Assembly: GCF_945859705.1 (NCBI RefSeq) | Contig: NC_079135.1 | Span: forward strand, 558,001-622,000 | Origin: Episyrphus balteatus | Lineage: Eukaryota > Arthropoda > Insecta > Diptera > Syrphidae | Reading direction: 5' to 3' | DNA length: 64,000 nucleotides | Shown here: piece after piece, positions 44,090 through 57,325 of the stretch | Layout of the letters: the number at the start of each line of letters is the position of its first letter | How positions within the stretch are numbered: position 1 is the first letter of the stretch | Notes under the pieces: model-generated | What the model was told of the DNA's origin: nothing | What the model saw: the letters and a program-made list of their open reading frames with translations, nothing else | Database searches by the model: none | Translations under genes and position numbers: made by a program

Positions 44090-46195
44090 GTTTTCATTTT
44101 TAATACAAATCATGTTCTCCCACTTTCTAAGAAAAGAAAAGCTACATTAAACATATTTTCTGGAAATTTGTATCTTTATAGACAATGGATTTTTTGTGTT
44201 GCATTTTTCATCTGGCTTTCAGACATTATTCTAAGAATCCAACGGTTTATTTTGGGGATTTCATATAATTTTTTTTTGTAAGTAAGCACAAAACTGTGTG
44301 CCACATAGATTTTTTTATCTTGACTGATATGCGTATAATTTCTTTTACCTACTTCTTTTTTCAATTTTACATCATTAAACAATTTTTCTAAGGTATTTCA
44401 TAATACCCAGACTTTGTTGTGGTTTTCAAAATAAGAGACGATTATGTAAACATAAAATATATTATACGAATAAATAAGAAGAATGAAGACAGAAAACTAA
44501 AATAATGAAAATAAAGTCATAATTTTTTTTTATTTTTTGTGGACTTTATGAATAAAATTCAATCTACAAATAGTTTTTTTTTCTGACCAAAATTCGTTGT
44601 GGGTGTGAGCCCAACTATAATTGTACCTGCCTGTAACGCATTTTTGACTAAATACGAATATTTTATTGAATTGTATGAAATGAATCCAATGTAAACTCTA
44701 AGGTTTCTGTATCTCCATAATAATTATTTTGATACTAACACAATCAAGCTCTAAGAAAAATACAAAATTCGAAATAGAAAGAATTACTTCTGAAAATTTC
44801 CAAAAGTAATAATCTCGGAACTTATTCAAAGCTATTTCTACAAATCTTCGTTTGTTTTAATAAGCTGATTGCATATAGGCACTTTAGCAATGCGATCCTA
44901 TGTAAATTATTTTCTTTTATATCAAAAATGAAAGTAGGCACTTTACTCCTCTTTAAAAAAATAACCTGCTTTATCTACGACTACACACACATCCAATTTT
45001 ACTAAATGTATTTGTATTTCACGAGATAGGATCCTTTCTTTGTTTTTTTTTTATCTCACATTAAGAACAAATTTAAGCTCTGGATGCGTGTTGACGTTAT
45101 GTCACTAACCAGATTTGTTTTTCTTTTTTCTTTTTTGTTTGTCGTCTCAAGTCTTTAAATTTATTATTTATAACCATACATACATATCTAGGATCTAGGA
45201 ATAGGTTCTTCTTTTGGGTGTTAACGACATCATCGTAGTCACAAAAACCAATTAAAAACTCATTAAACGAGAAACGTCTAAGCTTAGTAAGTTGACAATA
45301 ACAAATTGTTGTAATTTTTGGTAGAATAATTTCCTCCTATAGAATCTGTTTGCCTTCCTTTAAGAAATGTTTTGTTTTATTTTTCGTTAAGATTTATGTA
45401 AATTTGGTATGGTGATGAATAATGTTGCTGGGTGTTGAAGATTCAACTTATTTTTTTTTTTCTGACTTAAATAATTTTTCTTTAACCATCAGAAAACCTA
45501 TTCCAGTCTGACTGTTTGTTCTTTTTTTATCACAAAAAAAATAAGTATAAGTACAAATATGTACTTATGCGATAATTGTCGCATGTACTTGTACAAAGTA
45601 TTTTTTTTTCTTCAAAGTATCATTTCAAACTTTAATTTCAAACAATAAAATTACTTAAAACCCCATTTCACATTTGTAAAAAACTCAATGTAGATTTTGA
45701 AAACGTTCACTAACATTTTGGTGTAATGTTTTCTGTTTTTGTTATAATTTACGATGTAGGTAGTACCTTCATTAACTGTTTAAACCATTATCGAGCTGCA
45801 AGCCGAATCTCTAGCATTTGCCGTTCCAACTGCGCGCCGTTAGGGGTTTTCAAAATTATTTCCATTATCCTCTACAAAATAGCTACACAAAGGACATTGT
45901 GGCAAGTGGCAATTTTACTGCCAAAATTACTATTTTAAAACTCACATTAAAATTTAACTGTTTTTGAAATCGAAGGGGGTGAAATAGCACTAACGCAAAT
46001 AATTTTCTATTTAAAATTGACCTCACAGTTTAATTGGTTCGAACACGAAACTAAGCAATCATCTGCCTAAGCTATGAAAACTAAAATACTTATGTACCTA
46101 TGAAAATGTTTGAGTGGATGTTGTAATTTTTTTAATTGGAATTTTTAGGATGGAATATCTTCATTATTCATTTTTTGATTAGTTTAAAATGTGGA
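44090..46195. other. AT-rich DNA without recognisable gene
   Basis: No gene is supported. A 70-codon frame at 45726-45938 covers a slightly GC-richer patch but is not recognised. Confidence 0.5.
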
Positions 46196-46198
46196 AGG

Positions 46199-46997
46199 CA
46201 CGGTTGCCACTGGTGAGCAAAAAATTCCTACCAAAATTCCCCAGAAATCCTACCAAATTATGCAAAAACCTACCAAATCTCGAATTTTTGTTTTTAACTG
46301 ATAAAATGATTCAAAATACGAAAACGGTAACTACATTTAAAGTATCTACATTACAACTATAAAGGCCTCTTTTTGCTAGAATTGCAGAGAATAAAAATGA
46401 AGCAAAACGAAGAAAAAAAATTTTAAAAATTCCAGAGAATAAAAATGAAGCAAAACGAAGAAAAAAAGGTTAATTTCTAGTTTTTGATAAAAAAAAACAT
46501 TACGAAGATTTTCTGGTGGTCTTCAGAAAATTTCGTTGCTTTTGTCATTTTAAAACTATAAATTGGTATTTCAAAGATCTGAAGTTCTGAAGTTTTTTTA
46601 AAGCGGAGTGATTGAATGAAATTACAAGTTGTAGTGACCTCTCCTCCAAAATCAGTTTTGGTACCACAAGGTTCATCACTTAGAAATGCAAATTTTGTTC
46701 AATTTCTGACGTTATTTGGATGATCTTATAATTGAAGTTTTGAAGCTACATTATTTTTTCTTACTAATGCATTGAAATTGCAACTTTTAGAAACAGATTT
46801 TGTAATCTATAAGAATGAATTAAATAAATGACTGACTTGAGAATAAAGCGTTTAATAGTCATTCTAAAAACTTTAAAATAGTAAGTATTTTAAGGTGACT
46901 TAAAAAAAACCTACCAAATCGAGTTTAAACCTATCAACCTACCAAAGCCAAAAAAACCTACCAAATTTGGTAGAATTCTACCAAAGCGACAACCGTG
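46199..46997. mobile_element. Inverted-repeat element with CACGGTTGCC ends
   Basis: The left end CACGGTTGCCACTGGTG is matched at the right by the complement of CACGGTTGTCGCTTTGGT. Inside, CCTACCAAA-type words are repeated many times near both ends (46228-46290 and 46908-46985), with inverted TGGTAGAATTCTACCA close to the right end. A 35-bp stretch (CAGAGAATAAAAATGAAGCA and onward) is duplicated in tandem at about 46385 and 46433. There is no transposase. It is probably a hAT-like MITE by its termini, but no 8-bp target duplication is visible. Confidence 0.6.
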
Positions 46998-47149
46998 GCT
47001 GGTAGGTACAAATCAAACGAAAGTTTTTGAGTAAAGTTGGTTTCGAAATTCTGTATATCTCTGTACTTATTTTAAAAACTCAAAACCCCTGATAGTTCTC
47101 TCTAGCATCTTTGTACCTAAATTTTTTTTTTAATAATTTTTTTTTTTTG

Positions 47150-47949
47150 CACGACTGGGGTCGCACGTACTTGCTCTTATGCTTAAAGTAACTATAATGT
47201 TTAAAATTTGATATTTTGAAGAAATTTCATAAGTAGGTAGTATAAAAAAATTAAATCTGTTTTTATAATTAATTAAAAGACCGTTTTAAATTATCTTAAA
47301 AAAAAAAAATATGCCATTTTATTTCTTGTGTAAAAAGGTATTTTTAGAAAAAAATTTTCGAAAATTGTAGGAGCCGTTTTTAAAAAAAATTTTTAACATT
47401 TTTCAAAAAAAAAGTTGGTATGCCATTTTGAAGAAATAATTAATTTACACATAAAAACTAATTTTCAAAATTTTTCATTGATCCGTTTTCAAAAAATTGA
47501 TTTTTCAAAAAAAAAATTTGAAATATTTTTTAAAAAACCAAAAATGCGTTTTTTGAGAATTTTCTAAAATGTTAATATTATCTTTACTTAAACACTTTTG
47601 TATAAAAATTTTCATTTAAATCAGGTTAATGTTGTACGAGATATTCAGAAACGAAAAAAACCGTTCTATGACAGGTACCGTTAATAACGGTACAAAAAAT
47701 ATTGCTTTTATTTCAAAAGTTGGCTCTTATGTGTAGTACTACACACAAAAATTTTAATCAAAATCGTTAGAGCCGTTTTTGAAAAAAATTAACTTTTCTA
47801 TTTCCGTTATATGGCAGGTACCATTAGTTTTGGTCATAAAAAAAAAATTTCAATTTCCCCTCTAGGGAATCACCAAAAACTGCTAACTACCAAGTTTGAA
47901 GAAAATCACTTCACTCGTTTAGGCTGCAGCTCCAGATAGAGACAGACAC

Positions 47950-47998
<49 letters not shown>

Positions 47999-48140
47999 TA
48001 GACAGACAGACAGACAGACAGAATTGCCGGACCCACTTTTTTGGCATTCTCCATCATCGTAATGTCATGTAAAATTGTCATCTCGAGTTCGATTTTTTTT
48101 ACGAATTATAAACTTGCCCTATAGTACCTATATCGCAAGT
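47150..48140. repeat. Unclassified dispersed-repeat-like segment with GACA tract
   Basis: A stretch full of A/T runs and repeated GCCGTTTTTGAAAAAAATT-like words leads into a GC-richer portion, a GACA microsatellite and a tail containing ATCTCGAGTTCGATTTTTTT. This arrangement (unique arm, GACA tract, conserved tail) is one I associate with dispersed insect repeats that carry a microsatellite. Class and ends cannot be fixed from one copy. Confidence 0.4.
47941..48021. repeat. (GACA)n microsatellite, about 80 bp
   Basis: About 20 GACA units with one CACA and one GATA interruption. Confidence 0.95.
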
Positions 48141-48144
48141 AAAA

Positions 48145-51100
48145 ATATTGAACAGTCCGAAAAATGGAGCTATCGCTATACACACAATATTTTTTCTCTA
48201 TCTAAATTCTCAATAAAAATAATAAGACAATATTTGTTTTCAAGGGAAGCAGCCTTCTAATCAAAAATCTCATTTCGATTTCATAGTGAAATTGCTATTG
48301 TGCATAGGTTCTAGTTTCTTCTTATTCTTTTGTTGAATCGAGAAAATATCTGGATTTATTTTTGAATTTTTTTCAACGAGGTCCTTTTGTTATATTTCTT
48401 TCGACTTTTTTTTAGGTTTTTTCTCAATAGATGTATTTTTATAGCGTCCTTTTTGCCGATTGATAAGATCAACATCCACTGGAGTACATTCTTATTATTA
48501 AGAATACTTGTAGCTATTTTTCTTGTTTTTATAAATTTATATTTTTTGCTTACAATTTTGATTAAATAAAAGAAAAAATTATAAATATTAAAACAGTTTT
48601 TAACCATCGGAAGAAATCGATATTAAAAAAGATAATTCAAATCACAAAAAAACCTTAATTTTTTTTCTACCCCAAGTTGAAATTATTTATATACCTTTAT
48701 TATCCCTTTACAATTTTTTTCAGGCACATGTCAGACAAGAGCTTTTAAACTTGTGAAATTGGTATTGTTGCATTTTCAAGTGTCTAAAACTCCTTTTTGT
48801 GCTATTGTGCACCGCAAAAACAAACATTGTGAACATTCTAGACATTTTTTTATTTGTTTTGCGAGTTTTTGTAAAAAATCATATGGTTGATTGTTTGCAT
48901 TTTCAAGACATTCTACTTTACCGCATCTATTTCTATCGTGCTCTATAAGGCTTGCTCTATATAAGTCATACTAGTGAATGTATGTTATATAGGCAATCCA
49001 AAAGTAAGCCAATTGTTGAAGGGAAAAAAATTCCTTGTGGCAGAAATTTCACACGTAAAGTCGTAAAGCTGTATAAGAAAAATGTTGTGTGTGGTGAACT
49101 CCACGTTCGCAGTGCAGTTCTTTTGTTCTTTTTAACTTTTTTTTACTCTTTGGTTTCTGCACGAATAATCCATTTCCTTGGATTTAAATGCATATTGCAC
49201 ATATCTAGTTTAAAAAAGAATTTTTGGTATTATGGAGTGGAGAATATTCAAAATTTGCGAAAGGACTAATCGTTAGTAAGCATCTATAAAATAACAAGTG
49301 ATTGTTTATCAAAAAAGGTAACTCCATCAAATCAACCTTCACTGACCTAGCCAAACCAAAAAAGCATTGATCGAAAAAGGACTTTTTTCATTTAACATAC
49401 AAGACATCGGTATATGCATTCAAAATGGGCATTTCCAGGAACTAAATGAATTTGGTTCTTATTTTTTTTATTTTTCACGGTGTCGGTATGTTTCAGTAAT
49501 TAATCATATTCCCGGTTTCCTTTGATATGTGCAAAGATATTTCTATATAAAAGGATGCTGCGATTGGTGCTTTTTCAGGAAGAATCGAATTGCTTTCAGA
49601 TGAACTAGGTACTATCAAATAAAATCGGACAAAAAATGTATGCATTCCAACACACACAGATGAATGTTTTCAACCGAATCTATTGTTTTTTTTTTCAAAT
49701 AAATATGAAAGGAAGAGAAATTTAAAAAAAAAAATATGAAAATAAACTACTTACATAATATATGTACATAATTATTATGTACCTATGTACATTAATAAGT
49801 CTTAAGAGTTTACTTCCTTCATACTTCTTGGGTTTTTTCTTTATATTTAAGAAGATTTTTCTCAATAAAATTACAATTTTGGAGAGGTACTTAAATTACT
49901 TCTTGTTCTCGTTATTATTTGCTTGGTTGTCAAGACAGGCAGGCATAAGTCCAACAAGGGCAAATATAATTTCTTTTAAGGTACATTCAGGAGATGGATG
50001 TAAGAGTAAATTGTATTCAGCTGAGGGTGAGAATTTTTTCTTTTTGCGAAGTTATAGGTATGTAATTTTTCTTTTTAATTTCAAACTAGGGGAAAAATAT
50101 GCTTTTAAAAACCTACTTTCCAAAATGATTTATCCTTATTTACATTGGACCAACAATATGTCATCATCACTCAACTTATAAAGGTAAAATATTAGAAAAA
50201 AAAAAATAATTTTCAAGCACTAATACCTAAATGGAAATATGAAAGAAGGAAAAATAATGAAAAAAAAAATGTAATACGAATTTAATGAGAATGTATATAA
50301 TTTTCAGTTTTACGTTTAAGGATTTCCTCAAGGCAAATAAAGATTATGAACAAGTACATACTACATATACATTTTTTTATATTCATATACTTTTTAATTT
50401 ATAATAGGACTCAAAATCAAAACGAACTTTTACTTTTGTCTGTTTTAATTTGGGGTGCATGTTGTATAGTGATAGTGAATATTTCTAAACGTGAAGTGAA
50501 ACAAATATCTTTATATAAACGCAACTGAAATTAATCACTATTATACACAAACACAAAGCCATTTCACTCTAATGTATTTTCCTTCGAGCAAACTTCAAAA
50601 CCAAAAAAAAAAACTCTTCCACCTCAAAACCATAATATACTTAGCGGTCTCCGGACACTGAGGAAAGTTGATTTATGTACACTAATACTCCAGTAAACTA
50701 ACTGAAGAAAATTAGCACTCTCACCTCCCTGTCAACCAAAGCAAACAGCATTATATTGTTGGCTGTTGGTTCTTGCCACTTGCCACAATACCAAAACCTG
50801 CAATTTATTGTAAGTGCAAACAAATTACATGGAGGAAGGTTTGCCATCAAAATAATGTAAATAAAATGCACCAACCCTGTTTTATTAATTTTGGTCTTCA
50901 ACTGTAATATAAAGCTATATCATTTTAAAAATTGTGCTCAAAACACTAGATTAAAATGACGATAAAAAATACAGAGATTTGTTTAATCAACTCTGTGAGT
51001 ATGGGTGGTACCTAATTTTTCACTACGACTTAATAATTTTCATCACATTGTCTTATCCTGAAAATTTTTAACATCATTTTGCATTATTTTGTAAGTTTTT

Positions 51101-51805
51101 CATTAAAAAAAAAATTAATCAATTGAAAAGAACTTAAAAAAAAATCAGCTTTTGGTTCACAAAGTTGCATACTTCCTAAAAAAGGATATAAAAATAGAAA
51201 GTTTGCTATACCACCGTCTATGAATATAAAACATTTTACGATACGAGACTAAAAATACATAAATGCCAAACAAATTTCAAGGAGCAGTTCAAACCAAAAA
51301 CAAGGAAATGATGGACCAACTTTTGAGATTCACTATCGCACTAGCACCGTCATTGGTTTGGTATTCAAACTATCAACCCACTTTTCGCTGTCCTCTTTCC
51401 ATTTAATGCAATAAGGTTGAAACAATACAATGTTCAGTGGCGGATTTAAAATAAAGTTTAAACTTGTCACGGTTTGTTGAATTCAGTTATATGAGTTCTC
51501 ACTATAGAAAAAAAGCTATACCTGATATACCACGCAATTTAAGGAACTTTAGGATCTAGAATATTTTGTTCTTATTGAATGAACAAAAGCATAGATTTGT
51601 TGTTTATTCTTTGAATTAGTTTAATAATTTATAATCCGTCCCTGTTTTTGTCTATTGGCGGGAAAGTTTACCTGACTCATAGTATTCACCTAGAAAATAC
51701 ATTCATAAACATGAAGTGAAGGATGAATATATTGTTACATAGCTATTTTCAGATCCAACTCTCAGGTTCAACTATTCCCCACAGACATTTTATAGACAAA
51801 GACTC
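48145..51805. other. AT-rich DNA without recognisable gene
   Basis: The longest non-transposon frame of the window (139 codons, 49762-50181, plus strand) is here. It is hydrophobic and F/L/I/K-rich, with no recognisable domain and no convincing start context, so I treat it as probable chance. Confidence 0.5.
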
Positions 51806-51949
51806 TGGCCGTTCGTTGTCCTGAGGCAAGCAAAACTACAACTTGGAGACTGCACTGCAGCACTATGATAAATCATTTTGTTATGAAAACTTTCGTACTA
51901 ATAAAACTCATGGGATCAAAGTTCATGCAGCTTACCAATAGAAGATTTT

Positions 51950-53100
51950 TTTTGTTTTTCTGGCTACAATACAAACAAGACACATGATAAAAGTACTATT
52001 TGTTACATGAATCAGAAGTAAGATATTCAGTATAATTATTTTTAATAAACGTTTGGACAATTTTTTGACAATTGAATTTATTTGGAAACTCTTCTCGAAT
52101 AAATAAATATGAAAAAGAAAAGTTTTGCCATCTAGGTCTGCACTTTCTAGTGCTTTGGGAAATTATTCTTACATTTTGCTATTCCCAATATCCCAGTGTA
52201 CATTTTTTAAAAATTTTTTTCATAAAAATAAAAACTAGCTACATCGTTTTAATATGAAAGGAGCTTGTACAGAACAAAATATAAAATGCACTTCGGAAAA
52301 TCTTCAAGTTTTCAATTTTAAGACTTGAATAATTACATAATGAACCATAATGAAAGTGTAATACCAAAACGAGAATAATACCCATTTTGTCCTTAACCAT
52401 TAAATCTTGACGCCTACCTCTCAAGACAATACCTAAACCATCCACTTCGCAGCAATTATTTCATTTCAAAAAAAAAAAAAAAAACTGTAATTGTGAAGAA
52501 TGCTTGTTTTGACCTTTAGGTGGATTTAAGTTTTTGTTGTAATCTGATGTCTGTCTATGTCATGTCCATAAGATAAATTCAAATTAAATTAAGAAGCTTC
52601 GCCTTTCTTGCAACCGTTTTGGTTGTCACGTTTTGCTGGTGTGTCATGTCCTTGTCATTACCCATATGAAAACATATTTCAAAAACTGAAATTGGTAGTA
52701 TCCGAACTTTATTTTTATTCCTAATATTTTGAAATTTTGTCACCCACATTGTCACCTCATTGCTTATTCGCAAGTAAAGTTTCTTAGACTTAAGTCTTCA
52801 AAAAGCGTCTTTGGATTAGGTAGTTGTTTTCAACGAATCGCTTAAAAGTTGAATTATTTTTGTAGATACATAATGTATGCATTAATATTTTTATGTAAAT
52901 TTGTGAGGACAAAGTGTTTTTTTTTTCATTTAGAAAGACTCCTTTGACTTTGTCGTCAGAACACATGAAAATATGTAATACCAGACAGAAATAGGGTTTT
53001 GTGAAAAATTTCTACGGAATTTTATTTCGTAAGTCCTAAAAAATATCAGTTTGAAGACATTTTTTTTGTTGCTGAAAAGAAAAAGAAAATATGAAGGTTG
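51950..53100. other. AT-rich DNA without recognisable gene
   Basis: Nothing recognised before the hAT-type composite. Confidence 0.5.
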
Positions 53101-53160
53101 TTAAGCTTTAGCTAGGGTTGCCAACCTTACTCTTAATAATCATTTTTAGCAAAAAAACAA

Positions 53161-53368
53161 AACCGACTTCCATGGATCAAAACTGGGTTTATGGTTTTTA
53201 AAATAGTTCCTATGGCTAAAAGTGAACACTGCAGCCACCAGCTTTCCAATACAAAAAGAATTATCAAAATTGGTTCACTCAGTCCAAAGTTATGCGGTAA
53301 CAAACATAAAAAAAAAAAAAAAAAAAAATACAGACGAATTGAATACCTCCTCCTTTTTGGAAGTCGGT
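53161..53368. mobile_element. Nested repeat with ACCGACTTCC ends
   Basis: ACCGACTTCCATGG at the left is inverted at the right as TTTTTGGAAGTCGGT. The interior includes CTTTCCAATACAAAAAGAAT and AAAATTGGTTCACTCAG, words I associate with common insect dispersed repeats, and a 21-nt A run. It is non-coding. Confidence 0.55.
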
Positions 53369-53571
53369 AAAAAAGAGTATTGTGCTCTATTTCACGTATG
53401 TGTACTCTATAAGTTATAACTCTGATAGAGTACGTCAAAATGCTCTTTTTTTTTACTTAAGACTGTTTGTACCACCATATAAAATTTTATTATTTAGTTT
53501 AAAAACGAGGCTTAAAATATTCGACCCTATAATTTCTAAATTTCAACAAAAAAGAAATAAGAAGCTCAAAT

Positions 53572-54876
53572 ATTAGGGGAGAGTGGGGCTAAAAGTAACA
53601 GGGGTAAGAATTAACATCTAAAAAAAAAAGGAACATCTCCTTTCAATATTAAGAAGCGCGTAAAGGAGAAAAATGCTCAATTTTTCCATATCTACCGGCA
53701 CATTTACTTCAGTTGAAGATAAGATGACAGGGTGAGAAGTTATACTAGTGGTGTCAAAAAAAAGCATGTTTGTAACTTTTTTTTTAAATTTTATTTTTGG
53801 TCTACCTCTTAACCCGAAAAAGATAGAGTGCTAAGTGTTTTTTTGTTATATGCATTTGTGTTTTGGCTCTAATTGCGTGTTAATGTTATGTCTATATCAG
53901 TTTCGCTTTTTGTTTAAATTGATTTTGTGTGAAAAATTTCATGCTGGGGCTAGTTGTAACATTTTTCCGGGGCAAGTTGTAACATGCAAAAACCTAACTA
54001 TAGATTTGTTCACTTAGGTATTTATGATTGCTAAAGTGTGACTCAGATAAAATACTCCTCTTATTATGTATTCATTCGACTTTTTTTTACTTTTTACACG
54101 TGAATTGTGATTTTTCGTTTATTTTATTTTTATTTATTTTGCATTACAACAAATGCTGTTTGTTATCAAATAATTCAAACTAATTTTTTGAATAAGTACA
54201 AGAGTTCAAACCTTTCTCGGTTTGGAGCATATTTATTCAACTTTCAGGGAAGAAAGATTTACTTAAACGTTCAACGTAACGATTTTTTTAGACTTACCCC
54301 ACTTTTTTCTTAATTTCATAAGAATTTTTTACCTAGTATAACCAACAACCCTGGATATGAATGCTTTTAAATGAATTTGTATTTATTTTGAAGTTGCAAA
54401 CACATTTTGAACCAACACTTGAATTTATAAAGCTTATAAAACAATTTATGAATTCAGTTAATTTTAATTTAAGACTTTAGTCAAATCTTCACCGAAATCT
54501 TGGATTAAATCCCTTTTTTTTTGCAAATCTGCACCAAAATTTCATGACTGAGGTTTGTTTTTATTATTACTAATTAAAATAAATAAATATAAACAAATAA
54601 AGTTGTTTTTTTTCTTATTTTTAGTTCTTGGTATAACCTACCCCGGTATGTGTTACACTTTGCCCCGTATATGGGGTAGGTTGAAACAACACAATTTTTT
54701 TTGGAAGATTTATTTTTCAACATTACCGTTAGGTTTGGAAAAAAATTTTTGCTGGATCTTGCAGCTAAAATGTGGTTCTTTTATTTAAAAAAGGTTGGGT
54801 TGACTTATTTTTAAATTTGTAGGAGTACCATTGGTTTAAGTAAAAAGTGTTACATTTGGCCCCCCTCTCCCTTAAT
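53572..54876. mobile_element. Nested inverted-repeat element with GGGGAGAGTGGGG ends
   Basis: The left end ATTAGGGGAGAGTGGGGCTA corresponds to the complement of ATTAAGGGAGAGGGGGGCCA at the right. The motif GGGGC-n-AGTTGTAACA and its complement occur several more times inside (about 53945, 53970, 54640, 54670). There is no transposase. Its length of 1.3 kb suggests a non-autonomous DNA transposon. Target duplication is not obvious. Confidence 0.6.
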
Positions 54877-55139
54877 ACCTTGATTTTTTCCAAAAAAAAT
54901 CTTAAGGTTTTAGATATTTAATAAAGAAATATGAATTTTGAATTTGAACATTTGGAGTCATATATTACACATAATGTTAAAAACAACAAAAAAATGTTAT
55001 GTACGGCAAGAACAAATAATACATTTTCAAGACTTGAAATAAATGGTACTCTTCTTTTTTCAAATGTACTCTTTTTTTCGTCTCTAAAATCAAATATGCT
55101 CTATTCTTTCCTAAAAAAGTTGGTAACCCTAGCTTTAGC

Positions 55140-57322
55140 ACAATACAACTTGAAAATCTATAGATTATTTATTATCATTTCAACATCAACTTTCTCGAAA
55201 AATGTTAAACCAACTTTTTTTACCATTTGCAATTTTTAAATGAATGGTTTTATTGAAAAAGAATTTATATACAAAAACATTCAGAAATTTACTTAAAATT
55301 ATATCCATGATTAAGTTCATTTTCTAGGTAGGTATATAAATTTATATTTTCTTTTTTTTCGTTTGAGTAAGAAAACTCAAATTGAAAATATCTTCTCGAT
55401 TGAATAATATTATATAGTAAATTGAGCTTTCTACAGAAGTTCGAAAAGGACTTAATAAAATTTCCTTTATATTTCTTGCATTCTGAAAAATAACTTTTGT
55501 TGATTTTATCTAATATTAAATTGAATTATTCAGTAAGATTCCAGAAAATAAAAATGTATGTACCATGTGTCCTATTTATCTTGCAGTGTTTTAAATGAAA
55601 TTTAATCAAAATTAAGTCAAATGGTATCCATTCAATGTATCATAATGTACATTTTCATTTAAGATAAAGATAGGCTCGTATCGTTTAGCATTAATACAAT
55701 TGTTATAAAATATGTTTGTGGCAGTATGTATGTTATAGTAATGGATCCAGATATTTTTTATTAATACAATTTCGTTGGAAATTCCTAATCGAATGAAAAT
55801 TTCTTTCTAAGAGAAGTATCAACAATGGAATATATTTTCGATCAAATATACTGCTTTTATCATTCAAAAACATGAGATTCTTAAGAAAATGATTTTATTT
55901 CCTTTCTTCCTTTCTTTTGAGTTAGACCAATTTTTAAAGGGGTAAGCATAAATGATAAAATACTTGGTACTTAAGCATGTGTTGACCCAGATTTTGAAAT
56001 TTATTGTGATTTAGCTATTAACAATACAAACAAATAACTATTCTAAGGCTAATTATCCACAGTTCTTAGGCTAAGATTTACTTCTGTAGGTCGTACGAGC
56101 TACTTAAAAAAAAAATCGTTATTCAAAGCTGCAATTTTTTTACGTCTACTTTTGTTACATTTTGTTACAAATAACCTAAATGGATAAGGTTGCCAAAATA
56201 TCCTTTGTAATGGACACCAGAAGAATTTTCTACATTTATCACATAGCTACATACCGAAATTTTTGAAAAATTTCCAAAAGCATTTAATGTTTGTATCTTC
56301 TTTCAAAACTATGCCAAAGAGTTTAACTTGGTGAGTGAGAAAAAGTTATTTCTTAAATTAACCTCATAATGAGGTGGGTACCTATACATTATGCATACAA
56401 AATAAGGAAGACTTGCCAAATTTGCTCTAAAAAGAAATTTGTCGTACCTCATCAGTTTTATTTTTTATCATAAGTTAAAAAAAAATCGTTAATGTGTACA
56501 AAATTATTTGACTATACCTTAAATTTCAATTATAAAATTAACTCACCAATTTAACAATTAATGTATTTATGAAATGATCGAAGTAAATTAACATTTTGGC
56601 AACTTGTTGATTAATGTTTCTATTACAATTCTTAAGTATCATAATTATATCAAAAGAGTTCTCACAAAATTTGTATTTAATAAAATAAATTAAAAAATTT
56701 AATACAAAGTTCATGCAAGAAAACATAAATAAAAGAGTTTTTCTTTAACGTGTATCGTATCTATTTCTATATGATTTTATTCCATCACTAGAACCGACTT
56801 TCTTGCCCCGATATTGCAATTTCTTCGGCGCATTTGCATTTAAAGGAAAAACTTTTTTAATATTTATCTTAAATAAAAAATGTTTTATTTTCAGGTGTCT
56901 TGTAACTTATAAGATTTTTTGTGTCATAAAGTTCTTAAGCCATGATAATACTATAAATTAAATAAGGTACATATTTAAATATTTTCTAATTGGCTAACTT
57001 GTCTTCTACAGTATTTTTCTTCTACTCTTTTTTACGCATGTTATTGCTGAGGACAAAAGACGCTATTTTCATTTGTTATAATTTTTCAACTTCACCTTCT
57101 ATGCTATCCAACTCACTTAGATTAAATCGTGCTAAGGACTTACAAATCTCCTAAATTTAGTAAAAGCTTAAAGATCGCCAACAGTTTATAGTATTTTAGA
57201 AGGGGGAGAGAAGAAGGACATAGCAAACATTTTCAACTCTTCTGTTTGCTTTCGTCGCCTTATAAAAAATGTATGTTAAAAATCTTCTTCAGGACCTATT
57301 AGGTTAGGTTAGGTTAACGTGG
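55140..57322. other. AT-rich DNA without recognisable gene
   Basis: No gene or repeat end is recognised. Confidence 0.55.
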
Positions 57323-57325
57323 CTA

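Larger units (their letters stand above)
53113..55131. mobile_element. hAT-type non-autonomous element carrying nested insertions
   Basis: The ends are TAGGGTTGCCAACC and the complement of TAGGGTTACCAACT. An 8-bp direct repeat GCTTTAGC flanks them (53105-53112 and 55132-55139), the hAT target-duplication length. Near both ends are scattered TACTC and TGCTCTAT words in inverse orientation. Two further inverted-repeat units lie inside (53161-53368 and 53572-54876), so the original element was probably a few hundred base pairs. No transposase frame is present. Confidence 0.78.

Noticed and set aside
49762..50181. 139-codon frame as a gene
   Set aside because: F/L/I/K-rich composition typical of AT-rich noise. 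No domain, no conserved context.
57299..57316. TTAGG-like run as telomeric repeat
   Set aside because: Only about three imperfect units next to a LINE relic. Far too short for a telomere.
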